A stretch of 64,000 bases of DNA. Source: Asterella californica (lineage: Eukaryota; Streptophyta; Marchantiopsida; Marchantiales; Aytoniaceae). Below, piece by piece: positions 1 through 10,153 of this stretch. The notes beneath the pieces were generated by a model that searched no databases, was not told the DNA's origin, and was given only the letters and a program-made list of their open reading frames with translations. Made by a program: the position numbers and the translations under genes. The stretch covers positions 14,694,001 through 14,758,000 of the forward strand of contig JAYKYS010000009.1 of assembly GCA_036924285.1 (NCBI GenBank), written 5' to 3'. Every line of letters starts with the position of its first letter. Within the stretch, counting starts at the first letter, position 1.

Positions 1-38
1 GTGTTACATGGATATTCATTTGGGTAGTTATCTATTCA

Positions 39-46
39 ACTAGATA
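39..46. repeat. Target-site duplication, left copy (ACTAGATA)
   Basis: ACTAGATA directly abuts the left terminal inverted repeat and recurs at 5992-5999 directly after the right one. An 8-bp duplication is close to the 8-11 bp (usually 9) of Mutator-like elements. Confidence 0.9.
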
Positions 47-375
47 GAACCCTACAGTGGTGGCACAGAAACGCAAACTAATGCCCGGCTGTTCGTGCGA
101 GATTAATACGTTCTTAATTGAAAATTTAGGTGACTGACCACAGTTTCTGTGCCGAGTTCACTGCGATTACAGCCGTTGTAATCGACTGGAGAGCCGTTGC
201 AGTCAGAATCAACTATAACTGTAACGCTGCTCAGAAAACGGAGACATGGACAGACTAGAGCCGAGCGGAGACAGAATAGAGATTAACCGAACAGATGCGA
301 CCTGCGACCTGTGACGGAGAGAGTCGAGCAAAGACGGAGGCGCGGAGAACAAATGCGACTTGTGACCAGCAGGCA
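47..375 (+). repeat. Left terminal inverted repeat of the MULE
   Basis: Starts GAACCCTACAGTGGTGG and matches the reverse complement of 5663-5991 over 329 bp with about three substitutions. Long terminal inverted repeats are where Mutator-like transposases bind. Confidence 0.93.
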
Positions 376-463
376 TACTAGAGCCGAGCGGAGACGGAAT
401 AGAGATTAACCGTAGGAGATGCGACCTGTGACCTGTGACGGAGAGAGTCGAGCAGAGACGGAG
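254..463 (+). repeat. Subterminal direct duplication inside the MULE left end
   Basis: An ~86-bp block at 254-339 (starting ACTAGAGCCGAGCGGAGAC) recurs at 377-463. The second copy lies just inside the left inverted repeat and is absent from the right end, so the two ends are asymmetric. It may be an extra transposase-binding or promoter segment for the RPA-like gene that starts 30 bp later; this is inference. Confidence 0.8.
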
Positions 464-491
464 TACAGACTAATGGAATGCATGCAAGGTC

Positions 492-1277
492 ATGACGTAC
501 CAGTGCCGCCACTTCATATTTGAATTTGTGAACATCGTAGTCATTCTCATACGGAGTCTTGTCTCAGTTACAACATTGAGTTTGCCGTGCTCAGCGATGG
601 AAGCCGTTGGTATCAACTTACGATATGTTCTCGAGTGCTTGGAGGGAGAGAAATCATGTAGCGAAATCAGTGTTAGGGTGAAGATTGTGGACTATCAGAA
701 GGAAGGATTCAGAACGTATGATGGGTGTTCAGGTTGTGGGAAGAAGCTAGCAACACCGCGTGAATACTGCAAGAAATGTCATCGAGTGTCTACGTGTCTA
801 AAGGGATGTTATCGTCTGCAACTCCTTATCACAGATGAGACTGCTGAGACGTGGGCGATAGCATGGGATGCCGGTAAAGATTTACTTGGATTGTCACCGG
901 AAGAGTTCACTATGCTAGAACTGCAAGGTAAGGACGACAATCTTTTGGATATGATAGTGGGGTTACACTGGGTTGCAAAGCTTACGACTGTCAAAGGGAA
1001 GACATCTAGAAACAAATATGTGCGAATTGACAGGTTTGTGGCACTATCAAAACATCAGAATATTATTCCTACTGCATCAACATCCAATGCACCTACGTCA
1101 TGCACGACAGAACCAATCCCAACAGATAGAGTTTTTTTGTCACATCACCCTGAGGTAAGTCTAGGTAGAGGAATCAACTGTAGTTATGAATTCTTGTTTG
1201 GTTTCTTTGTTGGTTCACTGAGCGTGGCAGTCCCGATCATTGTGTTGGGAATATGGCTAATCTGTAGATGGCATTGA
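492..1277 (+). CDS. RPA1 C-terminal-like zinc/OB-fold protein carried by the MULE
   Basis: Open frame of 261 codons. Residues ~60-185 resemble the C-terminal DNA-binding domain of RPA1 (replication protein A large subunit): a YDGCSGCGKK...YCKKCH zinc ribbon with C79, C82, C93 and C96, followed by a strand-rich segment (YRLQLLITDETAETWAIAW) typical of the OB fold that binds single-stranded DNA. The N-terminal DNA-binding domains of a full RPA1 are missing, so this is a single-domain derivative. ATG 492 is used here; ATG 597 would remove a non-RPA-like leader. A consensus splice donor (GAG|GTAAGT) near 1154 follows the OB fold, so the hydrophobic tail at residues 232-259 may be intron read-through rather than a membrane anchor. 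It lies wholly between the inverted repeats and is convergent with the transposase, so it is cargo or an accessory gene. The RPA-like assignment is firm for the zinc/OB segment; the role in transposition is inference. Confidence 0.65.
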   Translation: MTYQCRHFIFEFVNIVVILIRSLVSVTTLSLPCSAMEAVGINLRYVLECLEGEKSCSEISVRVKIVDYQKEGFRTYDGCSGCGKKLATPREYCKKCHRVSTCLKGCYRLQLLITDETAETWAIAWDAGKDLLGLSPEEFTMLELQGKDDNLLDMIVGLHWVAKLTTVKGKTSRNKYVRIDRFVALSKHQNIIPTASTSNAPTSCTTEPIPTDRVFLSHHPEVSLGRGINCSYEFLFGFFVGSLSVAVPIIVLGIWLICRWH

Positions 1278-3054
1278 CAGTGCATTTGCATTCTGCATTT
1301 TATCTCCATCGTCTGTGTCAACGAAGTCGACATTGACGATGGAGACGTTCTACGTGCCAATATAAGTGGCTCAATGGGTTCGACACCCAACGTAGAATTT
1401 AGTAACTTATCACGTCTGCTAAACATGTACTTAACTTCTGCAGATTCTGGTGCAATACTCATCAAGGTCTCTTCATAGTTATCTACACATATTGATGGTG
1501 AGATATATTGGGGAGTATATATGCAAACACGTTCACGCTGGTTATCAGTGCCCTTATCTCGCTGGTGTAAGGTCATGGTTCAAACCTTGTACTATAAGAA
1601 CTATCTCGTGGAATGCACATTCATGACCTTCGTTTAAGCAATTGTATACCATGCATTCGTCCTGCACTCCCGCTGGGACAATGCTCAATCAACCTTGCTA
1701 CAAGTATGAATAAGAGCTCAGAGTCCGGTCCTCTGTGTATGAGTGTACCGTACTTAAAAGGAGCAAATTAGCTGTAGTGTACCGTACCAGTCAGGAGCAA
1801 ATTAGCTATAGGTAGAGAGCAGTGACTGAACTATCTTCTTCAGTCTCGATATCACCTAGTAAGGTATTTCTCAACCCAAACAAGACTGTGGGATTCAGAA
1901 AGGACCATTTATGTGGACCATAGTCATTTGATAAGAAACCATAGTCATGTGATAAGAAACAATCAAGATTTCTGCTGCACTTCTCTATCATGCAGCAAAC
2001 GGGAAAAACATTTCCTCCAGGGATACAGTTACTGTAGTACTAGTGTACTGGAGCTCTCCCATCAATCAGGCTTGTCATCTAAGGAACCCTTATTCATGTA
2101 TCAAGAACATTATTGGTACAAGGACAGTTAGGAGTAGATATAAAGAGATGTTAGAGAGTCTCCAATAGTTAATCAGATAATAATGTACGTACAATATATC
2201 ATACACATCTGGTAGCTAAATCTGTATCAAAATAGCCCATAAGATAACATATTGTGTAATCCGATTCTCTAACGTCGAGAAGTAAATGACCGTAGTCTTT
2301 CCAAGGGCAGCTTTGTTTACAGTTCTTTATAGTTTTAAAGTTCAAGAGGATCCTCCTTCTCCGAAGTTAAAAGTGCTAACAATGGATATCTGGTGCCTCA
2401 ATGCCTCCAAACTTAAACCGGTGCACACTGTCTCGAACACATTTATAGCGCTGAATTCAATTGTTGGACACAAACTGTTCAGATCAGATCTTAACTGCTC
2501 AGCCTCTTGATGCCGAGCTCATTACCAGGCATTGAACCTAACGAACTTACAGTGAGTTGCCAGTAACTGGAGAAGCACCTACTGAGAACATATAACGAAA
2601 AAGGAAAGCTGTAATCATGTGTATATGCTATGGTACACATGCATTTCTTGAAGCTATGTATGAAAAGCTATGAATGAAAAGCTAACGACCTGAATCTATA
2701 AATTAAGCTCACTAATTCAGTGTCAGCAACTACCTACGTACGTAAACCTCAGTCTCTACATGTTCTCGCTTGTCAGTTTGTGCATTTGAATTCACAAATG
2801 AGCTAGCTAGCTTCTAGCTCGAACTCAGTTTGTTCAGTGCTCTTACAAAAAATATACTGAACTTGAGAGAAATATTCAAAACACGATAAGTATAAAATGG
2901 AATTCCTCGTCCGCAAGAGAGTTGAACTCTAACAGGTCAATTCTGACCTGGATCATCCGGATCCGGACTGTCCTACATTGTACAACTGTGAGAATTACAG
3001 AAAAAAGAAATATATACTGAAACAAATTTTGTTACGACAAAAGTGAATCATTTA
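1278..3054. other. Non-coding interior of the MULE
   Basis: Lies between the 3' ends of the two convergent MULE genes. A 130-codon minus-strand open frame (1184-1576) has no recognisable motifs and overlaps the RPA-like gene. No further gene, tRNA or repeat is apparent. It may hold a 3' exon of the RPA-like gene and the terminators of both transcripts. Confidence 0.5.
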
Positions 3055-5571
3055 TCATAAGTACAGTGCTGGTCCGCTTGTATCCCATGTATGTTGCTGT
3101 GTTCGTGCTCTCAGTCGAGTGACACACTGTCTCACTTTTCTTTCAAATGGAGCAAAAGCTCTCTCGACTTCACGCACAAATAATACATGACCTCTTTCTC
3201 TTTCCAGAAGCTCTTTCACGTGAGAGAGCGTCATCTCTACTCGTTGTAGAATATCGACTTCAGAAGGAGCTTCTGGAACTCTATGACCTGGTGTAGCCTC
3301 GGCCTCCTCCGATTCATCAGTGGCAAACACAGGCTCATCGCTCGTAAACTCATCCGTATTTCTGTTTCTTAACACCTCTAATAAGTCTGGAGCCTCCACA
3401 TATTGAGCCCAAGGGTTCTCAGTATCGGGGACTACTTCTCTATCAAAAAACTTCTCGTCGCTATCAAACCTGTAAAAAGGATAAGTGCATCGTCTAAACG
3501 TTGACTCAAATAAAGGGACACGACTAGTTTTCTGGTTGTACACAAAAATCAAATGTTTACACAACAGATACGTGTTCTTCAAATAACTAGGACATGAACA
3601 TACCCACTTCTCAGAATCGACATAGTAACTAGCAATATTCTCCATGTTATTATGTGTTGCGAGCTGCCGCCAAGTCATACGAAATTGTTCCCACCAAGAG
3701 GGATACACTCTTCCATTCAGGATTTGCTGTAGCGTAGTCTGCATATCACTTACCAAATTGTCTGCAATAATCAAGGTTAGCCTATCTAAACGAGGTCTGT
3801 TTAGTGCATATTTATAATCATGCTTTAGTTTTCGCCAGTGGCTCTCGACGATGTTTGTCGTGCGGGATAAACTTAACAACGGCTTTGATGCACGACTGAA
3901 TAACTCCCACTTTGCCGGTGTGTACCACTCTTTCCATAAATATGCCCAGAGATGGACGAAATTCCTTGTCTTACACCATTGATATATTTCATACACTGCT
4001 GTAGTATGCAAGCTCTCAGGTGAGCTGAATTCACCTGATGGAAGTGGAATTAGTGAATGCATATTATAATGTCTTGTCAACATCTCGATGAGCTCTCTCC
4101 TTTGAGCAGACGAGGGAACCTGTACAAGTCCATTGGTGGACGGACTAAACTCTATGTCAATGAACGGGAACAAACGATTACTTTCAACTGCACTATAATT
4201 GCTGTTAGTTCTGCCAATGCACATACACCTTATCTCCACAGCACTTTGAGCGTGCTTTAGACATAGTTGGATGAACATCAGTGGAAAAGCAGAGCGTAGA
4301 GCACTTACCTGTCCTGAGTCCTTGTCTGTGAGGGCAAAGATGGGTCGTAATCCATTTTTCCTTAATCTATCAAACCACGAAGTGATCACCGCTTTTCGAT
4401 TCTGCTGATCAGTATCAGATCTGTCTTTGCTTTTCCCATCACCCACTCGTAGATAAAAAAGATAGGACAACGGAACGCCAAACCCTCCTAGGTTAGCCGC
4501 CACAACAAACAGCTCAAATCGTAAACTATTAGTTTTAAATGTTGAATCCACGACGATCTCCTGCACACAGCTGACATGTTCACAAAAAGGAGTGATGAAC
4601 GCGAATCCAATGTACGACTCATTCTGCTCATACATAATCTGCTGGAACCCTTCCGCTAAGAAAGAAGCACTTGACACTAAAAGAGATGCACTGTGAACCT
4701 GATCATCCACGTCTCGAAGATAAGTGCATGATTGGACTTCTGAAATCCAAAAATTGACTTGAGCACGAGTAATGGAGAGTGGGTTTATGATACCTTTGTC
4801 GCACAACATCCTATAAACCTCAGGTTTCCGAAGGTTTAAGCTTGCTATACTCTCTAAGAACGTCACGGCCTCTGGAGGGAACACCTTAAGTTTATGCGTA
4901 GGTTTCTCGTGGTTCAGAAGGTGTTGGCAAGTCAAACACATCTCTTTTTTCTCTGTGTCTAAGGTAATACGTACATTTCCACTACAATCAAATCGGTCAA
5001 TGTTCCGCTTCTTTTCTTGCTGTCTTTGAGAAGTAGAGGCAGTTGTGGACTCTCGGTTTTCTCTCCATTTCACTCGGTCAGTACGTTGTGCACACCATAA
5101 CGTCGAACTAAACAGTGAACTGTGCTTCTGGGAGCCACGCGGATTACGTATATCCCAGTAAAATCCAGAAGCTACCTCTAGGTCTGGAAGTACATAAGTG
5201 CGGAGCCAGTAAGTAAGAGCAATCTGTGCATTGCTAGAATTCCATGATGGAAATTCTGTCGTCATGGAATTGTCGGACACTGCAACTTTCAGTCTGAAGA
5301 AAACTACATTCTCTTCGATGGTCCTTTCGGCAAAACATTCTCGGATCACTGTTAGAAGATCAGAGACGTCACATTCAACTGTAAGTAGATAGCTGCTATC
5401 GGCATCCACGTCAATCTCCGGATCGTTATCCACAGTGCCTGACGCTTTGCGATAACAGTGATTACATGTCTTGAAAATGATCATGTCATGTGGATTGTGA
5501 CCTTTCCTGGCACGAATGAACCGAACAGCAGGAAAATCCTTATTGCATCGACCACAACACATGGTATCCAT
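3055..5571 (-). CDS. Mutator-like transposase with SWIM zinc finger (838 aa)
   Basis: A single uninterrupted 838-codon frame without introns. In order: an N-terminal Cys-rich zinc motif (C5, C6, C9 ... C36, C39); the DDE catalytic core with D342 in EIVVDSTFKTN, D416/D418 in ALTDKDSG, the family's CxxH element (C437, H440) and the final acid E576 in TTNIVESHW; then a SWIM finger, CxC-x10-CxH (C658, C660, C671, H673). This order is typical of Mutator-like transposases, which excise and reinsert an element by cutting at its inverted repeats in the nucleus. The C-terminal ~150 residues are acidic then basic, with no clear domain. The start is the first ATG, ~90 bp inside the right inverted repeat, so the promoter must lie in that repeat. 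All catalytic residues are present and no stop or frameshift is seen, so it could be functional. Confidence 0.92.
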   Translation of the reverse strand: MDTMCCGRCNKDFPAVRFIRARKGHNPHDMIIFKTCNHCYRKASGTVDNDPEIDVDADSSYLLTVECDVSDLLTVIRECFAERTIEENVVFFRLKVAVSDNSMTTEFPSWNSSNAQIALTYWLRTYVLPDLEVASGFYWDIRNPRGSQKHSSLFSSTLWCAQRTDRVKWRENRESTTASTSQRQQEKKRNIDRFDCSGNVRITLDTEKKEMCLTCQHLLNHEKPTHKLKVFPPEAVTFLESIASLNLRKPEVYRMLCDKGIINPLSITRAQVNFWISEVQSCTYLRDVDDQVHSASLLVSSASFLAEGFQQIMYEQNESYIGFAFITPFCEHVSCVQEIVVDSTFKTNSLRFELFVVAANLGGFGVPLSYLFYLRVGDGKSKDRSDTDQQNRKAVITSWFDRLRKNGLRPIFALTDKDSGQVSALRSAFPLMFIQLCLKHAQSAVEIRCMCIGRTNSNYSAVESNRLFPFIDIEFSPSTNGLVQVPSSAQRRELIEMLTRHYNMHSLIPLPSGEFSSPESLHTTAVYEIYQWCKTRNFVHLWAYLWKEWYTPAKWELFSRASKPLLSLSRTTNIVESHWRKLKHDYKYALNRPRLDRLTLIIADNLVSDMQTTLQQILNGRVYPSWWEQFRMTWRQLATHNNMENIASYYVDSEKWVCSCPSYLKNTYLLCKHLIFVYNQKTSRVPLFESTFRRCTYPFYRFDSDEKFFDREVVPDTENPWAQYVEAPDLLEVLRNRNTDEFTSDEPVFATDESEEAEATPGHRVPEAPSEVDILQRVEMTLSHVKELLERERGHVLFVREVERAFAPFERKVRQCVTRLRARTQQHTWDTSGPALYL

Positions 5572-5662
5572 ATTTACTCACTATGTGTCGATAAAACTAG
5601 GTTCGATCACAATGCTTGCTTCTAATATTCTTCAAGAACGTGCTTGTGTATGAAGGAACATC

Positions 5663-5991
5663 TGCCTGCTGGTCACAAGTCGCATTTGTTCTCCGCGCCT
5701 TCGTCTTTGCTCGACTCTCTCCGTCACAGGTCGCAGGTCGCATCTGTTCGGTTAATCTCTATTCTGTCTCCGCTCGGCTCTAGTCTGTCCATGTCTCCGT
5801 TTTCTGAGCAGCGTTACAGTTATAGTTGATTCTGACTGCAACGGCTCTCCAGTCGACTACAACGGCTGTAATCACAGTGAACTCGGCACAGAAACTGTGG
5901 TCAGTCACCTAAATTTTCAATTAAGAACGTATTAATCTCGCACGAACAGCCGGGCATTAGTTTGCGTTTCTGTGCCACCACTGTAGGGTTC
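5663..5991 (-). repeat. Right terminal inverted repeat of the MULE
   Basis: Inverted copy of 47-375, ending CCACCACTGTAGGGTTC. It sits immediately upstream of the minus-strand transposase and so must also contain or border its promoter. Confidence 0.93.
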
Positions 5992-5999
5992 ACTAGATA
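5992..5999. repeat. Target-site duplication, right copy (ACTAGATA)
   Basis: Identical to 39-46 and directly adjacent to the right inverted repeat. Confidence 0.9.
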
Positions 6000-6843
6000 T
6001 GCATGGAACCGAGGGCACAGAAGAAGACACTGCCTCCTCAAACTTGTACCAGGCTCTCGACGTTTAATTTCCGTTACACATGCTGATACCCGCCGAGGCT
6101 GTCGCTGCGATTCATACGACTGGCTGCTTCATGAGGTCTTCTTTTTTCAGAGAGATTGCTTCAAAGTCCGAACCATGTACGTGCTATGGACCAGAGCTTC
6201 CAGTCCCTCCATGTTTTGACACATTAAAGCTGTGTATTCGCACGTTGGAACGTTAAACCACAAGTCCCACTATATTAGCGATGGGGATCCCCACCACTAA
6301 GCATTTTAGTCGTAACTAGCATCAGATTAGTCTTAGTGGGAGTCCCACAGAAAACGTGCACCGCTGTCATTTTTTCATTGGTTATCCAGAGGATGTCATC
6401 TACGGCTTGAAAGGAAGAGAATCAGTAGCTCTTCAAAATGAACTCTATATGGACTGTTGATTCTATGGATGAAAGGAGAAATGGATGGAAGAATTTAGAC
6501 GTCTGTGAACCAGTCATTCTGACAACGCAGCATATTTGAATTTATCGTGGCAGTAGTATCAAGCACAAGCGGGTTTCAGGAACCCCTCTTGCTCTATGCA
6601 AGAACAATCAAAAGAACGACAGCCGGCATGATAGAAAAAATAGACTCCGTTTGACTTCGAACCGGCAGGAAATCAGCCTGTAAAATAGACGTGTAGTTCT
6701 CAGTTACCAGAAAATTTGAAAATTCATTGAAACAGCTAGTAACTCATGGCTTTCTTCTCAGCGAGTCTATTTCCTCGGGTCGGCGATCATTAAATCTCCA
6801 TCGTGAAATAGCAGCCCTCGCATTTGAACCGCCAATGAAAAAT
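6000..6843. other. No recognisable gene
   Basis: Flanking DNA to the right of the MULE. A short stem (CCACTAAG ... CTTAGTGG) spans roughly 6291-6346. Open frames here are short and motif-free. Confidence 0.4.
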
Positions 6844-7169
6844 CACGAGGGGTTTAGCCCCTCGTGCGAAGGACAAAGAGGGACTAGTCGCTCGCACGAC
6901 TCTCCCAAGGGTTTAGGCGAACGAGCTACACTCCCTCTTGTGAAGGAAGGAGGGACTGATCGCACGCGTGCGACCAATCGCTCCGCACGCGACACCTCCA
7001 AAAGGGATTCACGAAAGAGAGTTTAGCTCCTCTCGCGAATTCCCTTTGGGGGTTTCACGCGAACTCCAATAGGGGATCCGTGAGGGGGTTTACCTCCCTC
7101 GTGCGAAGAAATCAAGAGGGAGGTTCCCTCATGCGGAGGAAGTTCCTCCTGTCTTAGGGAACTTCCTCC
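6844..7169. repeat. Cluster of GC-rich hairpins with TTTA-type loops
   Basis: At least four inverted repeats lie in 330 bp. A perfect stem CACGAGGGG-TTTAG-CCCCTCGTG is at 6844-6866. A long imperfect stem lies at ~7000-7047 with loop TTTAG. A related stem with loop TTTAC is at ~7079-7102. A perfect 12-bp stem, GGAGGAAGTTCC/GGAACTTCCTCC, is at 7135-7146/7158-7169. Three share the same loop and a flanking CGTGCGAA or CGCGAA. The block precedes the DDE transposase pseudogene and could be its subterminal region; this is inference. Confidence 0.7.
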
Positions 7170-7507
7170 GACAGAAGGGCCTCTTCAAAAGAGGAAAAAT
7201 TTTTCTTGTCAAAGCACAACCTGCAGAGAAGACTCCATACTCCGGCTCATTTTCTATCTTTCATCATTTGGGTGTGAGTTTTTTTCATGTTAGCATTTGA
7301 GAGTTTGGAGAGTGCTCATAGTGAACTAAGTCTTTTGGTGTTCTAATTCTTCACATGTGACACTTGTTCTTTTTTCTTCAAATTTGCTAGAGTTGGTAAT
7401 CATTTAGTTGTGTGTGGACCTCCGGACTGATAGAGTAATATTTTAATTTATTTTTACTATTTTTATACATTTATTAGTTTTATAATGATTTATAGATACC
7501 TCCTAGA

Positions 7508-10153
7508 GTGCATCTTAGACGACCCGGAGATAGGCACTTATCTAGAGGATGTCCGGAGGTCCCGGGAGGAAAAGTGAGGGTCCCGGAGTCTTTATTGGTT
7601 AGGTATGTACAGCTGATGAGACTCTTAGGGCCGAGAGCAGGCCACACGACAATTTTCCACTTTCTTTTTGCGAATACGAGTGGTCGTATAGATCAAACGG
7701 CGAGGGAGGCAGAAGCAAGAGTTGACACGGCTGATGTAATTCCAGAGGAGGGTGATCAGGAGAGGGAAGATGTAGTTGATACACCTGAAGACTTCATAGC
7801 TGAGCCGGACGTACTACGAGCACTAGGCATTTCGATGAAAACAACCGAGGTATGTTTCTTAATAGTGCATGTCTTATCTTATGTAGGTTTATATGATGCT
7901 TTATTGATTATAGCTAATTTTGTTGCATTCAAACAAACATATGTTGATGCTAGAGGGATGAGTGATGGTTTAGCCCCAAGATCCCTACGAGAGTCTCCTA
8001 CAGCTGCTAGTATGGACACTGCATCGAATGTGCTTGTTTCGGACTCATAAGACCCCGTACTTGCACCCCCATTCTAGTAGTGGATGAAACTCGTTCTCAT
8101 GATCCTTTACCCTTGGATGATACATTACCTATGTATGGCTTTGTAGCTTTATCTAGACTTAGAGAGTTCTTTGGAGACTTCAAGGTCAGATGTCCTCGCC
8201 ATGGATGTGAAGAGTCCTTCTCGCTTCCGATAATCAATGTCATCCATCAGACGTGGTCATTGAAGTTTAGATGTCTTAATCGTCACACTTATGGATGGAT
8301 ACTTGTGAGATGGAGTTATACAATGGCATCTCTGATATTATCCATCGTCTTTATCATGCTGTATTGAGTGCGGGATTGGGTTACACTACACTAGATAGTG
8401 TTCTTCGAGAGGTAGGATTAGCTCCTAGCTCCCGGACTCATTTCTTCAACTTCCAAAATGAAAAGACCCGTCCCGTTGGTTGGATCCAAGCTGCAATGGA
8501 AAGTTGGGCCATTGAGAAGGAGAAGGTTCAAGCCAGTGCCTTGGCGTGGATCTTCTCCGACTTGAACGAACTCCCAATAGGAGGTTAGTTTATACGTCCT
8601 CCATACTATGACTTGTTCGCTTGTGAGTTATTACATGTTTATTACGTGCCATTGTTTATTACGTCCTCTTCTCATGTTCATGTACTGTCATTAGGAAATT
8701 TTGTTTTGTATGCTGACTTGCGTTATGATTCAAGTCGTAATGGATACAATGGGACGTGTGCATTCATCGATGTTCATGACGATCGCTTAGTCGAGATGGT
8801 GAATATGACACGAGTTGAATGCGGAAAAAACTCGTGGTTGATAGAGGACCGTGCGTTTGAGGAAGGAGTGCGTAGGTTGATAGCGCGTGGGTTGGTCCCG
8901 GATGAGGTGGTTCATGACGACAAATCATCAGTTGATGCTGTCTTGTCTCGCTACGGCATTGTTAGCCAAAAGGACTTATGGCACAAGTGCAAGAATATCA
9001 TCAAGAAGTTCTTGGTTGAGGTTCAAAACAAGAAGCGTCCTCCTGGTAGCGTCAACGATGCTGAAATCATCGCAGCATCCAGGAGATCTGGAGCTCCTCA
9101 CGAAGAGACAATGGGTGGATTGGCTTCGTGCTGAAGGAGCGAATGCAGCTGGGAACAAGCCTGATCTAGTCCGTCGAGTGGTCTCCCTGCGTGAGTTGGA
9201 GGAAGGAGAGATCATCGTGTCACGACGGTTTATGTATCCGGAACTTCAACAGCATGGGTTAGCCGACAAGTTAAAAGGGTGGATATACACGTGTTGTCAG
9301 TTGAATGCTAGGAGAACGATCGGTGCCGATGGTCGTTATTCGCAAGAGCAAGATGATGCAGAAGTTTTGGTTTTGGATATAAGAAATGCCGTTGACCATT
9401 GGGCAGGAGACCATACAGCTTGTAGAGACTTGCCCGGAGACCGACCTTGTTGTACGATTCCGGACATCAACCGCCCAACCTCTGACGTATATTATACACC
9501 AGGTGAGTTACTTGGTAGCAGTGGCTCTTGATTTACACTTTAGGGATGAGTTTATTACAATTACGGATTCTGGTTTGTGACAACTTCTATCTCCGTATTG
9601 GATGATTTATTGTGATCACAACAATTAGGCTCGTCCACTCATCGGACGATGGTGTCCTTCTTGGCCAAGGCTATAACTCCGACCAAGATGAGATTTTATA
9701 CAAGAGCTTGTGAGAACTATATGTCGGAGACGTTCAACTTTGTCATCAACAAGTTCGCATAAAAAAAGATCCATTATCTTAAGACACACGAGGCTAGACT
9801 CGCCGCTTGCGCGTTGGATTGGAATGAGAATATCACACGTGAGCCGCTAAAGATTTTGGAGCGTCGACATGTACACACTACTGTTCGACACATGACATCA
9901 ACAGTACGAGTGTTACCTCCACGGACAACGAGGTGGAAAGTAGAGCTGCGTGAGAGATTATTTGACGAGAGATCAGCAGATGCACCGACATCTCTAAGGT
10001 AAATAATGCGCTTGGTATATTTATTCTAAAATTATTTGATAATATGTATTATATTCTAAAATTACGGTTTACTCAAAATAGACATCATTAATATTTAGAA
10101 TTGATAATCCAACGTTTTCTCTGTTTATTTTCAGGAATGAAGATACGGAGTAA
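7508..10153 (+). pseudogene. Decayed intron-containing DDE transposase-like gene with SAP-like segment
   Basis: Several collinear blocks in different frames form one gene. 7508-7849 is an acidic N-terminal part. 8080-8294 holds a Cys/His motif (CPRHGCEE ... C-x4-H). 8295-8583 runs to ELPIGG; 8695-9100 has the first acid (YADLRYDSSRNG) and second acid (VVHDDKSS), then KDLWHKCKNI. 9100-9502 contains a SAP-like segment (WVDWLRAEG...GNKPDLVRRV); 9629-9998 has the final acid in ENYMSETFNF and ACALDWNEN. Introns with GT-AG ends fit at 8584-8694, 9503-9628 and 9999-10134, leaving a tiny last exon ending TAA 10153. Damage: a frameshift near 8295, another near 9090, and TAA at 9758. The pattern resembles a transposase-like family widespread in animal and plant genomes whose superfamily I cannot name with certainty. 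The true start is unknown; 7508 is a GTG. Confidence 0.6.

Larger units (their letters stand above)
47..5991. mobile_element. Complete Mutator-like DNA transposon (MULE), 5.9 kb
   Basis: The element is bounded by 329-bp inverted repeats (47-375 and 5663-5991) and flanked by an 8-bp direct repeat. It holds two convergent genes: an RPA-like protein on + (492-1277) and a SWIM-finger DDE transposase on - (3055-5571). The inverted repeats differ at only about three positions, so insertion was recent in evolutionary terms. Both mobility requirements seen in the sequence, intact ends and an uninterrupted transposase, are present. The superfamily call rests on the transposase motifs and long inverted repeats; the TSD of 8 rather than 9 bp is slightly atypical. 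Confidence 0.9.

Noticed and set aside
1184..1576. 130-codon minus-strand open frame in the MULE
   Set aside because: Overlaps the RPA-like gene on the other strand, has no motif and no support as an exon.
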